A stretch of DNA of 64,000 nt from Streptomyces spongiicola (GCF_003122365.1 NZ_CP029254.1:3367001-3431000); one strand, 5' to 3'; positions 33,221 through 41,916 are shown, counted from the first letter of the stretch. The notes: generated by a model from the letters alone, not told the origin. Made by a program: numbers and translations.

Positions 33221-34080
33221 GACAGCGCCTCCGGTTCGCCGACGCGCATCAGGTCGCCGACCTCCGCGAGGGACCCCGCGACGGTGGAGCGGAAACTCCC
33301 TCCGCGCCGGAACTGACGAGCGGCGGTGCGCATACCCGCGAGCGCGGCACGGCTCAGCTGGTTCGCGTAGATGCAGAGGCTGAAGCCGGCCTCGCCGAGC
33401 TCGGCGGCGCTCACGTCGGGGAACGCCGTGGGCACGCTGACCAGCGGCACGCCGTGGTTCCACGCACGTCCGATTGCCCGCGCCTGATCACCGGCCGCGT
33501 CCTTTGAGTGGATGAGGATCGCATCCGCTCCGGCCTCGGCGTACGCCTCGGCGCGGGCGATCGCCGTAGCCATGCCCTCGCCGGCAATCAGGGCCTCGGT
33601 GCGGGCCACGACCACGAGGTCATCACCGGCGAGCTTCCGTATGCGCCCCACCTGCTCGCACAGCAGATCCCGGTCAGCGAGGCTCTGGGCACGGTGGGCC
33701 GCGAAGCTGTTGCATTTGGGGTACGCGCTGTCCTCGACACACACTGCTGCGGCTCCGGCGCGCATCAGGTCGTACGCGAACCGCTCCGCCGTGCGCCCCG
33801 AGCCGCCCGCGTTGTCGATGTCCACGATGACGGGCAGCTCGGTGACACGGCCGAGCGAGGCGACCACGTCGGACAGGTCCCGGGGGCCCAGGACGTTGGC
33901 GTCCGGCAGCCCGGAGGCCGCGGACACCTCCAGACCGCTCACCCACAGGGCGTCGAAGCCCGCTTCCGCCGCGACGTGCGCGGCGAGTGCGTTCACCGCA
34001 CCGATCGCCAGAAGCGGGTGCTTCCGCTCGCTGTCGTCGAGGGTCTCGCGCAGACGCGTCCCCTTCGGGTCGTCAGCCAT
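33211..34080 (-). CDS. Phosphoenolpyruvate mutase/isocitrate lyase superfamily protein
   Basis: A 289-residue TIM-barrel protein of the PEP mutase/ICL superfamily. Seen are NALAAHVAAEAGFDALWVSG, PVIVDIDNAGGSGRTAERFA and AGAAAVCVEDSAYPKCNSFA. The PEP mutase hallmark is EDKX5NS. Here it reads EDS-AYPKC-NS, with Lys replaced by Ser. It could be a phosphonopyruvate hydrolase-like or C-C lyase relative instead. The ATG at 34080 has GGAGGAAAG upstream and overlaps the kinase stop by eight bases. There is no phosphonopyruvate decarboxylase beside it. Confidence 0.82.
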   Translation of the reverse strand: MADDPKGTRLRETLDDSERKHPLLAIGAVNALAAHVAAEAGFDALWVSGLEVSAASGLPDANVLGPRDLSDVVASLGRVTELPVIVDIDNAGGSGRTAERFAYDLMRAGAAAVCVEDSAYPKCNSFAAHRAQSLADRDLLCEQVGRIRKLAGDDLVVVARTEALIAGEGMATAIARAEAYAEAGADAILIHSKDAAGDQARAIGRAWNHGVPLVSVPTAFPDVSAAELGEAGFSLCIYANQLSRAALAGMRTAARQFRRGGSFRSTVAGSLAEVGDLMRVGEPEALSCL

Positions 34081-34759
34081 GGATCTTTCCTCCTTCCGCG
34101 GGGGCGGCGAGCGACGGCACCAGCTGCCGTTCGCGCAGTACGTCCCAGGCGGCGAGCAGCATCTCGGACCGTGGCCGGCGGGCGTCCAGGCGGACCACGT
34201 CGCCCAGGAGCGGGAACTCGTCGGGCTTCGAGACCACGGCCTCGTAGGTTTCGCGAACCCGGCTCTGGACGTCGCGCACGTCCCAGTCGGCCCGCACGGC
34301 GTCACCCTGTCGGGCCTGCGCCCGGCTCATCGAGGCGTCGGTCTCCAGGTCCAGGACGAGCGTGATGTCCGGGGCTACGGTGAGCTGCGCGGCCAGCGCC
34401 CCGTACGTCTCCGATGCCCTCATGCCGTGCTTCACGGCGAAGAAGGCCAGCTCGCTGAGGAGCCAGCGATCCGCGATCACCGGCCGGGCCGCTCGCTGGG
34501 GGAGCACGAGGCGATCCAGCGTGGCCCGCTTGTCCGCCACGATCGCGGATAGGTAGGCGTCGCGGATACCGGCGTTCGGCTGGTACTTACCGGTGACGAT
34601 GGCAGCGGCCTGGTCGGGGGCGAGGAAGTTGGTGGTGAGCACGCACAGCGGGGTGACGCCGTAGAGCCCCTCCCAGAGCCGGAACAGACCCTTGCGCAGC
34701 GTCGTCTTGCCGGTGCCGTCGAGCCCCTCGATGACGATGAACGGATAGCGGTGGTTCAT
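34073..34759 (-). CDS. Thymidylate kinase-like P-loop kinase
   Basis: A 228-residue kinase with FIVIEGLDGTGKTTLRKGLF (P-loop), ARPVIADRWLLSELAFFA (DR motif) and VAPDITLVLDLETDASMSRA plus RQGDAVRADW in the lid region. It fits the dTMP kinase family. The essential tmk is expected elsewhere in the genome, so this copy in a biosynthetic operon could act on another nucleotide or small molecule. ATG at 34759 overlaps the upstream stop as ATGA. Confidence 0.82.
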   Translation of the reverse strand: MNHRYPFIVIEGLDGTGKTTLRKGLFRLWEGLYGVTPLCVLTTNFLAPDQAAAIVTGKYQPNAGIRDAYLSAIVADKRATLDRLVLPQRAARPVIADRWLLSELAFFAVKHGMRASETYGALAAQLTVAPDITLVLDLETDASMSRAQARQGDAVRADWDVRDVQSRVRETYEAVVSKPDEFPLLGDVVRLDARRPRSEMLLAAWDVLRERQLVPSLAAPAEGGKIHG

Positions 34760-35517
34760 TCGACCTGCCCCGCCCCCGTGCCGCCGGCGTACTTGGTGAA
34801 GCGACCCCGCCAGCGGGCCGTGGTGGACACCAGGTCCACCAGCCGCAGCTCTGCCAACTCGTCGATAAGGCGGGGCAGCTCGGGCTCGGCGCAGATACCG
34901 GCCTCGATAGCCCGGCAGTACGCGGCGCGGAGGGTGGGGTCGTCGACGGAGCCGCGCAGCGCCGCCTCGATCACTCGCGTAGCCATTCCGTAGGCCACGG
35001 TGCCCACCGCGGTGCCCAGGGCCTGCTCATGCAGCGTGCCCGGGTGCGGCTCCAACGTGATGTGGTGCACCCCGCGGTGGCGGATGACCGCGAAGAAGCC
35101 CACCCACCATGCGGCGGCGGCGCTGACGGCGGTCACGGCGCCGCACCAGGCCGCCCCGGACTGCTCCGCGAGGAGGTTCTGGGCAGCGGTGTCGGCGGCG
35201 CGGTGAAGTGCCCCGCGCCGGTTCCGCGACTCCGCTCCGTGTCGCTGGGGCAGCTCCCACCAGAAGCCGAGCCCGGCGTCCTCGAGCAGCGCCATCGCGG
35301 ACTCGTCGCCTGCCGGCAGCGGAGACGGGCGCTGGGCCAGCACCGAGACATCGGCGCTCGGCACGTCCGGCAGTGCCTTCTCTTCGGCGACGGCAGCCCG
35401 CCATTCATCGAGATGGAGATGGAGCCGCTGGGTCAGCAGCCCGTCCGCCAGCGTCTGCCAGGCATGGATCAGCGGCGGCGAATCGGGGGGCCTGGGCGGC
35501 AGGGTCAAGGAGGTCAC
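34756..35517 (-). CDS. Uncharacterised helical protein, first gene of the RiPP-like operon
   Basis: A 253-residue protein with no family recognised. It is Ala/Leu-rich. A segment AAQNLLAEQSGAAWCGAVTA followed by VSAAAAWWVGFFAVIRHRGV could include one membrane-contacting helix. Later come HHITLEPHPGTLHEQALGTA and a C-terminal helical part (LRAAYCRAIEAGICAEPELP). The GTG at 35517 is chosen for GAGGA eight bases upstream; longer frames add residues of unlikely composition. Its position first in the operon and the ATGA overlap with the kinase show it is a real gene. Confidence 0.65.
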   Translation of the reverse strand: MTSLTLPPRPPDSPPLIHAWQTLADGLLTQRLHLHLDEWRAAVAEEKALPDVPSADVSVLAQRPSPLPAGDESAMALLEDAGLGFWWELPQRHGAESRNRRGALHRAADTAAQNLLAEQSGAAWCGAVTAVSAAAAWWVGFFAVIRHRGVHHITLEPHPGTLHEQALGTAVGTVAYGMATRVIEAALRGSVDDPTLRAAYCRAIEAGICAEPELPRLIDELAELRLVDLVSTTARWRGRFTKYAGGTGAGQVE

Positions 35518-35603
35518 AGGTCGGATCCTCACGTGTCCGGGGAGTCGCGGCACGCGGCTCCGGTCGGTGGTGCTCCACCACGATGGCCGCCATGAAGGCC
35601 CAC

Positions 35604-35623
35604 GCTTATGAGCGTTTATGAGC
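35604..35623. promoter_or_regulatory. Operator candidate in front of the RiPP-like operon and its regulator
   Basis: GCTTATGAGCGTTTATGAGC, one mismatch from the palindrome GCTCAT-N8-ATGAGC. It lies between the divergent operon (start 35517) and the HTH regulator (start about 35676). A matching site is found at 39493-39512. Confidence 0.7.
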
Positions 35624-35675
35624 CTCACGAGCGGACTGTGTCCGGGTGGTCGCAGAGCGAGGCAGAATGCCGACC

Positions 35676-37238
35676 ATGGTCGACAGCGGACAACGGCGGT
35701 GTACGCGCTGCGGTGCCCTTCTCAGCCGCTTCAACGCCGGTACACGATGCGCCTCGTGCCAGGACGGTCCGGCCGCCCGCCGGGCCGACCCGGCCTTCTG
35801 GCGTGATCCGACGGTCCGGCGAGCCGTGGCCGCATGGGAACTCGGCACCGTCGTCAAGCTGTTCAGACAGCACACGGGCCTCTCCCAGGCCGGTGTGGCG
35901 CGGATGGTCAACATCGACCAGGCCGAGGTCAGCAGACTGGAACGCGGACTCAAGCAGATCCGTGACCGACGGCAGTTCGTCCAGTGGACCGATGCGCTGG
36001 GAGTTCCGGAGGAGCTGCTCGGACTCCTGCCCACGGCCGATCCGCACATCCCGGACTCCAAGGGCCGACCGGGGGCGGCGGATGTCGGAGCTCGTGGGTA
36101 CGCGGCACTGCCCGAAGGGCCGGGCCAGCTTCTGTTACCCGCCGGCCGGTCCGTCTCGACGACGGCGCTTCCCGTGCTGACCCTTCCCGCGGCCTCCTTC
36201 CTCGGGGACAGCCTGAGACTCGACTCCCGCCCGGAGCTGGATGCCTGGCGCACCATGCCGATGCGCGCGCTCATCGTCGCGAACCGCACGGTGGACGGGG
36301 CGGTCCGGCAGTTCGTCACCGACGCCCGACCAAGCGGCGTACGCGCCACCGCCTCCGACCCGGTCTACATCCCCGCCGCGTACGAACTGGACGACCTGAC
36401 CTACGGCATCCTGTGGGCCATGTCGGGATTCGAGGCAGCACTGCTCGGCGACGACCAGACCCTGCACACCTCGCTCGCTTCGTTCACCGCTTCCCCGGGC
36501 TTGCCGCTCGCCTCCGATCTCGGCCTCACCGAAGTCTCCCGAATGCTGATCGGCTCGGAGACCGCAGCCCGGTACATCCTGGGCCACCGTGACCACCTGG
36601 GCGACGCACCCGTCTTTTGGACCAGGGAACAGCACGGTGAGGAGGCCGCCACCTGGCTGTTCTTCCGGCACAAGTACCAGTACCTGGAACGAATGGCGCC
36701 CAAGCGCCCGGGCGGTACCAGCGGTCGGGGGTTCTGCGTCCCCGAGGCTGCGGTCGCCTCCTCGCCGGCGTACGAGCGCGTTCTGCTCTTTCTCGCCATC
36801 GCGCTCATGGAGTCCTCCGGTATCCGCACCTGGGTGACGGACGACGGAGGCTTCGCCCACACCGACGGCTTCGCGCTCTCCCACGGGCGACGCGCCGTCA
36901 TCGCCACATGGGTAAGGGCCGAGGGGGCGTCCCACCTCGCGGTCACCGCGCGGCCGGGAGCCCTGCGGACGTTCGCCGATGTGACGAGTCACGTCAGCCA
37001 GCACTCGGCCACGGCGGCTGAGCAAGCCGGACAGCGCCTTGCGGCAACGGCTGAGTACCTCGGCCTCGACGCCTCCTGGCTCGGTCGCCGGTGCGCACAG
37101 TTGTCGGCCGTCGGCACGGAGCGGCTCGCCCGGCCGCGCAGCCGGTTGCTCGGCCTCGAAGGGCTGGAGGCCGCCTGCCGGTTCGTGGCCGAGCAACTGG
37201 TGATCATTCCGCGTACCCGGACGGCGCCGACCCGATAG
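35676..37238 (+). CDS. HTH (XRE-type) regulator with an N-terminal zinc ribbon; contains a TTA codon
   Basis: A 520-residue protein. The zinc-ribbon-like start (RCTRCGALLSRF and TRCASCQDG) is followed by an HTH (VVKLFRQHTGLSQAGVARMV, NIDQAEVSRLERGLKQIRDR). The large C-terminal part resembles the sensor/TPR-like halves of Streptomyces cluster regulators. The ATG at 35676 is used; in-frame ATGs at 35646 and 35667 are possible. A TTA leucine codon at 36135-36137 suggests dependence on the bldA tRNA. Divergent from the RiPP-like operon across a palindromic site, it is the likely pathway regulator. Confidence 0.83.
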   Translation: MVDSGQRRCTRCGALLSRFNAGTRCASCQDGPAARRADPAFWRDPTVRRAVAAWELGTVVKLFRQHTGLSQAGVARMVNIDQAEVSRLERGLKQIRDRRQFVQWTDALGVPEELLGLLPTADPHIPDSKGRPGAADVGARGYAALPEGPGQLLLPAGRSVSTTALPVLTLPAASFLGDSLRLDSRPELDAWRTMPMRALIVANRTVDGAVRQFVTDARPSGVRATASDPVYIPAAYELDDLTYGILWAMSGFEAALLGDDQTLHTSLASFTASPGLPLASDLGLTEVSRMLIGSETAARYILGHRDHLGDAPVFWTREQHGEEAATWLFFRHKYQYLERMAPKRPGGTSGRGFCVPEAAVASSPAYERVLLFLAIALMESSGIRTWVTDDGGFAHTDGFALSHGRRAVIATWVRAEGASHLAVTARPGALRTFADVTSHVSQHSATAAEQAGQRLAATAEYLGLDASWLGRRCAQLSAVGTERLARPRSRLLGLEGLEAACRFVAEQLVIIPRTRTAPTR

Positions 37239-37297
37239 CCTGCCTGAACCACTCGCGAGGCCGTGCTCGGCGGCGTCCGGACAGGGGAGCAGGGGAT

Positions 37298-38299
37298 ATG
37301 ACGGAGTCGGTCAGGAACGTGGCGGTCTTCTCCCTCGGCGGCACGATCGCCATGACCACCGATCCCACCACCGGAGGCGTCGTACCTGCGCTCTCGGCCC
37401 ACGAACTCCTCGCCGCGGTACCCGCCCTGGCCACGAGTGGCATCGGCCTCAAGGTGCGGGACTTCCGACGTCTGCCCGGCGCCTCCCTGACCTTCGAGGA
37501 TCTCACCGCACTGTCGGCCGCGATCGCGGCGGAGCTGGAGACCGGAGACGTCGACGGCGTCGTCATCACCCAGGGCACCGACACCATCGAGGAGACCGCC
37601 TTCCTCCTCGACCTCTACCACGGCCACGAGCAGCCGGTCGTCGTCACCGGCGCGATGCGCAACCCCACCCTGCCCGGCGCTGACGGTCCGGCCAATCTCT
37701 ACGCCGCAGTCCTGGCCGCAGCTGACCCCGGCCTCAGCGGCGCCGACTGCCTCGTCGTACTCGGCGACGAGGTCCACTCGGCACGGGCCGTCCGCAAGTC
37801 CCACACCACCAGCCCCGGTGCCTTCGCCTCACCGGCGTGCGGCCCGATCGCGCGGATCGCGGAGAACCGGGTCCGGATGGTGGGCGGACTGCCGCGCCGC
37901 GGACCGCTGGTCGGCGCCCCCGACCGTGAGGCGCGCGTCGGGCTCTACACCGTCACCCTCGGCGACGACGGCGCCCTGCTCGACGTGTGGGACGGCAACT
38001 GCGACGGACTCGTGGTCGCGGCCTTCGGTGTCGGCCACGTCCCGGAGCGCCTCGTCGAAGGGCTTACCAAGCTCGCGTCCCGCATCCCCGTGGTCCTCGC
38101 CTCCCGCATCGGCAACGGACCTGTCCTGTCCGACACGTACGGCTTCCCCGGCTCCGAGAAGGACCTACTCGGACGAGGACTCATCAGCGCCGGAGACCTC
38201 GGCCCGTACCAGGCGCGGCTCCTGCTGCACGCCCTGCTTGCCCAGGGCGCTGACGGGGCGACGGTCCGCGAGACCTTCACCACCGCCTCCACCCGCTGA
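37298..38299 (+). CDS. L-asparaginase family protein
   Basis: A 333-residue type II-like asparaginase/glutaminase. It shows both catalytic threonine motifs (FSLGGTIAMTTDPTTGGVVP and GVVITQGTDTIEETAFLLDL) and the catalytic Lys region AVRKSHTTSPGAFASP. There is no signal peptide. The ATG at 37298 is preceded by AGGGGAT. It lies 59 bases after the regulator and 27 bases before the PPC-domain gene on the same strand, so the three may be co-transcribed. Confidence 0.92.
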   Translation: MTESVRNVAVFSLGGTIAMTTDPTTGGVVPALSAHELLAAVPALATSGIGLKVRDFRRLPGASLTFEDLTALSAAIAAELETGDVDGVVITQGTDTIEETAFLLDLYHGHEQPVVVTGAMRNPTLPGADGPANLYAAVLAAADPGLSGADCLVVLGDEVHSARAVRKSHTTSPGAFASPACGPIARIAENRVRMVGGLPRRGPLVGAPDREARVGLYTVTLGDDGALLDVWDGNCDGLVVAAFGVGHVPERLVEGLTKLASRIPVVLASRIGNGPVLSDTYGFPGSEKDLLGRGLISAGDLGPYQARLLLHALLAQGADGATVRETFTTASTR

Positions 38300-38326
38300 T
38301 CCCATCTCATCAGGAGACACCCGCGC

Positions 38327-38785
38327 ATGCGTGCTCACGAGCTGACCGTCGGCCGTACCTTCGGCGTCACCTTCGACCACGGGGAGGACTTCTTCGAGGC
38401 GCTGTCCACCTTCTGCCGGGATAACGGCGTACGGCAGGGCTACATCCCCTCGTTCATCGGAGCCTTCGCGGAGGCCGAGATCGTGGGCGCCTGCGAGAAG
38501 CTCGCGGACCCGGACGCACCGGTCTGGGCGAAGACGTACGTCACCAACGTCGAGGCGTTCGGCGCCGGCACCCTCGCCCACGACCCAGCCACCGGCGGGA
38601 TACTCCCGCACATCCACGTCTCCGCCGGCCTGAAAGCCCAGTCGGCCGACGGCAGGACGAGCCACCTCCTGAGCGCCAAGGTCCAGTTCCTCAGCGAGCT
38701 GCTGATCGTGGAGGTCACGTCGCCCACCATGACCCGGCCCCGGAATCCCGACCTCTACGACGTTCCGCTGCTCACGTTCGGCTGA
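38327..38785 (+). CDS. PPC (DUF296) domain protein
   Basis: A 152-residue protein consisting of a single PPC domain: VGRTFGVTFDHGEDFFEALS, IPSFIGAFAEAEIVGACEKL, then the family's GILPHIHVSAGLKAQSADGR and VQFLSELLIVEVTSPTM. In prokaryotes the domain forms trimers of uncertain function. The last 14 bases overlap the 3' end of the convergent nucleotidyltransferase gene. Confidence 0.85.
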   Translation: MRAHELTVGRTFGVTFDHGEDFFEALSTFCRDNGVRQGYIPSFIGAFAEAEIVGACEKLADPDAPVWAKTYVTNVEAFGAGTLAHDPATGGILPHIHVSAGLKAQSADGRTSHLLSAKVQFLSELLIVEVTSPTMTRPRNPDLYDVPLLTFG

Positions 38786-39395
38786 CCGGCAGGAGTCGGC
38801 GGAGCCAGGGGTGGCCGGGCGCGATTACCTTGATCGCGTCCGCCAGCCAGGCGCGTGCCGGAGCGTCCAGCAGTGGCAGTACCGCTTCGAAGTCGGCCTC
38901 GTCCTTGTCCCGGGTCGCCTTCGCCTTGTAGAAGAGCTGCACCTCGGGCGCGAGATACGGGATGCCCGTCTTGCTCGTTCGCCCGAGTTGGTCGATCGGG
39001 AGGCGGATCGCCGGGTCTCGCCGCGAGACCCACTGGGTGCCCTCGGCCTCGTCCAGCATGAGCTGCACCGACCAGGGCGCCTTGGGCGTGCGGCGGCACC
39101 AGATGTCGTGGAGCGGCGCCCGTAGGACCTCTCCAGGACGCCACGGTCGCAATTCCCCCTGGCCGGGCGGGTCCGCCACGTACAGGTCCCAGTCGGCCAG
39201 CAGTTCACGTACGAGGGCTTGGTCGCGTCGGAGGACGAGGACGTCGAGGTCGCCGTGTGCGCGCAGCTCGCGGCCGACCGCGAGTTCGATCGCGTAGCCA
39301 CCGGCGATCCACCACGAGAAGTCCGTCTTGGCGAAGTCCGCGGCCACATCCTCAGGACGATCCGGCACCCAGCGTCCCAACACGTCAGCACTCAC
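38772..39395 (-). CDS. Aminoglycoside-adenylyltransferase-like nucleotidyltransferase
   Basis: A 207-residue protein. DFSWWIAGGYAIELAVGREL and RAHGDLDVLVLRRDQALVRE show the GG-x...HxDxDV nucleotidyltransferase pattern typical of the ANT(2'')/LinB-type family. PAPEVQLFYKAK-like YLAPEVQLFYKAKATRDKDE is the usual C-terminal signature. The natural substrate is unknown, and a resistance role is only one option. A palindromic operator candidate lies 98 bp upstream of the start. Confidence 0.8.
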   Translation of the reverse strand: MSADVLGRWVPDRPEDVAADFAKTDFSWWIAGGYAIELAVGRELRAHGDLDVLVLRRDQALVRELLADWDLYVADPPGQGELRPWRPGEVLRAPLHDIWCRRTPKAPWSVQLMLDEAEGTQWVSRRDPAIRLPIDQLGRTSKTGIPYLAPEVQLFYKAKATRDKDEADFEAVLPLLDAPARAWLADAIKVIAPGHPWLRRLLPVSRT

Positions 39396-39492
39396 CCGCC
39401 CATACTCCCAGTGATCAGAGAGGCGCAGGCGAAGGCCGACGGCGGGTCGGCGGTCTCGCTGGAGCGCCCTGTCGCCCGCTCGCGCCCCCTAC

Positions 39493-39512
39493 GCTCATAA
39501 ACGCCCATGAGC
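39493..39512. promoter_or_regulatory. Second operator candidate GCTCAT-N8-ATGAGC
   Basis: GCTCATAAACGCCCATGAGC is a perfect 6-bp inverted repeat with an 8-bp spacer. Its reverse complement matches the site at 35604-35623 in 18 of 20 positions. It lies in the 326-bp gap between the nucleotidyltransferase gene (minus) and the ATPase gene (plus). No gene is seen in that gap. Confidence 0.75.
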
Positions 39513-39721
39513 ATCAGGGACACCGGCATCCATCGTTGAGCGCGTGACTCGCGACCGGCCTCGTGGCTGGTACCTGAGCCACGATCCTCCCGGGGCCGCG
39601 CGAAGCCAGGGTGATTCGTGCTGCCGTACGCCTCTCAGCGGCGTACTGGCCGCACTTCCGCGACCACGTCGCAGCTCCGGGAGAAGACCATCGCTGTCAC
39701 CCACAGGAGGTCTGTCGCCCG

Positions 39722-40165
39722 ATGACCAGCACGCCATCCGATGCTGTCGGCCTCGTGTACCGCTGGACCGACCGCACCCTCAACCCGACCGGCGAAGCCC
39801 GCGCGGTTCTGCGACATGTCCTCAAGGACTTGGGCCTGTCCGGGGACGTCGTCAGCGACGGGGTCTTGGCCATCCCGGAGCTCGTGGCGAACGCGCACGA
39901 GCACGCGTGCGGCCCATACGAGGTACACCTTCGCTCTGTTGCCGGGAGATACATCTGCGAGATCCACGATGGCAATCCGCTGCTTCCTACGGACCTCTAC
40001 CTGGCTGCCGTGCCCTCGCTGGAAGCCACCGCGGCAGAGGTAGTGAGCGGGCTACTCACTGAGCGCGGAAGGGGCCTGCACATCGTGCACGAACTGACCC
40101 GAGGACAGTGGGTCTTCCAGGTCACGGACTGCGGAACCAAGGCTGCCTGGGTGGCGCTGGCCTAG
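39722..40165 (+). CDS. ATP-binding protein of the anti-sigma/HATPase_c2 type
   Basis: A 147-residue GHKL ATPase like the many Streptomyces SpoIIAB/RsbW relatives. It shows the N box VLAIPELVANAHEHACGPYE, the G1 region ICEIHDGNPLLPTDL, and the G2-like LLTERGRGLHIVHELTRGQW. The ATG at 39722 has AGGAGG upstream. No anti-anti-sigma or sigma gene is adjacent, so the partner is unknown. Confidence 0.85.
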   Translation: MTSTPSDAVGLVYRWTDRTLNPTGEARAVLRHVLKDLGLSGDVVSDGVLAIPELVANAHEHACGPYEVHLRSVAGRYICEIHDGNPLLPTDLYLAAVPSLEATAAEVVSGLLTERGRGLHIVHELTRGQWVFQVTDCGTKAAWVALA

Positions 40166-40257
40166 GCTTCGGCTGCTAGGTCACCCCCGAGGCGGCCGGG
40201 CCTGGGACTCCGGGGTGCTGTTCATCTGCGTTAGCGCGTGCGGCCTCGATCGCATCC

Positions 40258-40795
40258 GTGGGGCAGCTATCAGCACTGGCCCCACTGACCCTCGACGGCA
40301 CGCTGATCGAATCGGACCGCCTCGCCGGCGTCCGGGACAACGGCAACGACTGGTGGTTCAGCCAGAAGCACGAGGCGTTCGGCGGCAACATCCGGTTTCT
40401 GGCCGCCCCAGACGGCACCCCACTGTGGGTCTCCGACGTCGAACCCGGCTCCACGCCCGACATCACGGCCGCCCGCATCCACGCCCTGCCCGCCCTGCAC
40501 AAGGCGGCGGCCGACGGCCTGCCGACCCTTGCGGACAAGTGCTACATCGGAGCGAGGATCGGCATCCTCATCCCGGCCCGCCGCCCAAAGGGCAAATCAG
40601 AACGGGTACTTCACGTCGACACCCGCATGTATGTTCAACACCCTGCTGCGGCACGTGCGGGCCCCGGGCGAGCGGACCGCCGCCGAGCTCAAGCAGCGAT
40701 GGCGGGCCCTGCAGCACGTCACACTCAGCCCCAACCGGATCGGAGACATCGCCCGCGCCGCCCTCGCCCTCGCCCTCGACGGAATCTGGAAGTGA
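40258..40795 (+). pseudogene. IS5-type transposase fragment
   Basis: The C-terminal half of a DDE transposase: LTLDGTLIESDRLAGVRDNG, FSQKHEAFGGNIRFLAAPDG, PLWVSDVEPGSTPDITAARI and LADKCYIGARIGILIPARRP. A frame slip near 40625 moves the last part (NTLLRHVRAPGERTAAELKQ and on) to another frame. The N-terminal half and the element's ends are missing. Confidence 0.85.
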
Positions 40796-40942
40796 TCACC
40801 GTTGAGAGAACCTCAGTGGCTTCGTTCACTTCAAAGGGCAGCTCTTGTTTGCCGGTTCGGGCCCCAACTGGCGATCTTGGTGCTCGTGGATGTTCACGAG
40901 AAATGACATCAGGTGGAGATCCGGAGTGTTTGACTGGCCCTC

Positions 40943-41716
40943 ATGTCATCGACTCTTGGTGTGTCCCGACCTGACCAGGCTTCCTATATGTTGCGAACCG
41001 CGGCCAGCGACGCTGGCCGCGCCTACAAACAGCAGTTGCTTGACTTGCTGGACATCCAGGCGGGCCAGACCGCTCTGGATGTGGGGTGCGGCCCGGGCAC
41101 CGATCTTCCGGCCCTGGCGGAACGCGTCGGTGACAGTGGCATGGTGATCGGTGTCGACCGTGACCCGGCCATGCTCATCCAGGCCAGGGAGCGAACCGGC
41201 GACCTGGACCAAGTGGAGGTGCGTGAAGGGGACGTGCACGCTCTTCCTCTCGTGCCGGGAACGGTAGACCGAGCCAAGGCCGACCGGGTCCTCATGCATG
41301 TTGCCGAACCCGCGGACGCTCTTGCGCAACTTCATCGCACGACTCGGCCAGGTGCCCGAGTCGGGCTTGCCGAACCGGACTGGGACACCTTGATCGTCGA
41401 CACTGAGGATCTTGAGACAAGTCGCGCTTTCACCCGCTTCATCACTGCCGAAATAGTCCGAAACGCGACCATCGGGCGGAGCCTCGCACGTCTCGCCGAA
41501 CAGGCAGGCTTCCACGTCGACACTGTGCTCGGCACGACGCCGGTCTTCCAAGACTTCCATGAGGCGGACCACACACTGGGCCTCGGCCGAAACATGCAGA
41601 AGGCCATTAGCGATGGCCACATCGACCGAGACCGTGGCCGTCGCTGGTTCGACGGTCTCTCCCAAGGACCGTTCTATGCGTCGTTCACCCTCGTCAGCGT
41701 GATCTGCTCCCGTTGA
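40943..41716 (+). CDS. SAM-dependent methyltransferase, class I
   Basis: A 257-residue methyltransferase with motif I QTALDVGCGPGTDLPALAER, VIGVDRDPAMLIQARERTGD, and DRAKADRVLMHVAEPADALA for motif III-IV. It is similar in layout to UbiE/Methyltransf_11 proteins found next to mobile elements in Streptomyces. The start ATG at 40943 is plausible but lacks a strong ribosome-binding site. It stands alone among transposase remnants, and the substrate is unknown. Confidence 0.85.
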   Translation: MSSTLGVSRPDQASYMLRTAASDAGRAYKQQLLDLLDIQAGQTALDVGCGPGTDLPALAERVGDSGMVIGVDRDPAMLIQARERTGDLDQVEVREGDVHALPLVPGTVDRAKADRVLMHVAEPADALAQLHRTTRPGARVGLAEPDWDTLIVDTEDLETSRAFTRFITAEIVRNATIGRSLARLAEQAGFHVDTVLGTTPVFQDFHEADHTLGLGRNMQKAISDGHIDRDRGRRWFDGLSQGPFYASFTLVSVICSR

Positions 41717-41718
41717 TT

Positions 41719-41916
41719 CCGTCAGCCGGCCTTGGAGGGTTCCTCGGCTCGGGCTCGGGTGCTGGCGAGGCGGTAGGAGCCGGTTCCGGTCTCGATGATG
41801 GTGCCGTTGAACGTGAGCCGGTCAACGATGGCCGCGCAGAGGCGGGGGTCGGTGAACCGGGAGAGGAGATTCCATCGGCTACGAAATTCTCCAGCACTGC
41901 AAAGCGGCCCATCCAC
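41719..41916 (-). pseudogene. IstB-like (IS21) ATPase remnant
   Basis: About 64 codons of the C-terminal end of an IstB-type helper ATPase (TDPRLCAAIVDRLTFNGTII, ETGTGSYRLASTRARAE). The P-loop part and istA are absent. Confidence 0.7.

Noticed and set aside
33211..34080. Firm call of a phosphonate gene cluster
   Set aside because: The EDKX5NS motif is altered and no phosphonopyruvate decarboxylase, transaminase or phosphonate cytidylyltransferase was seen.
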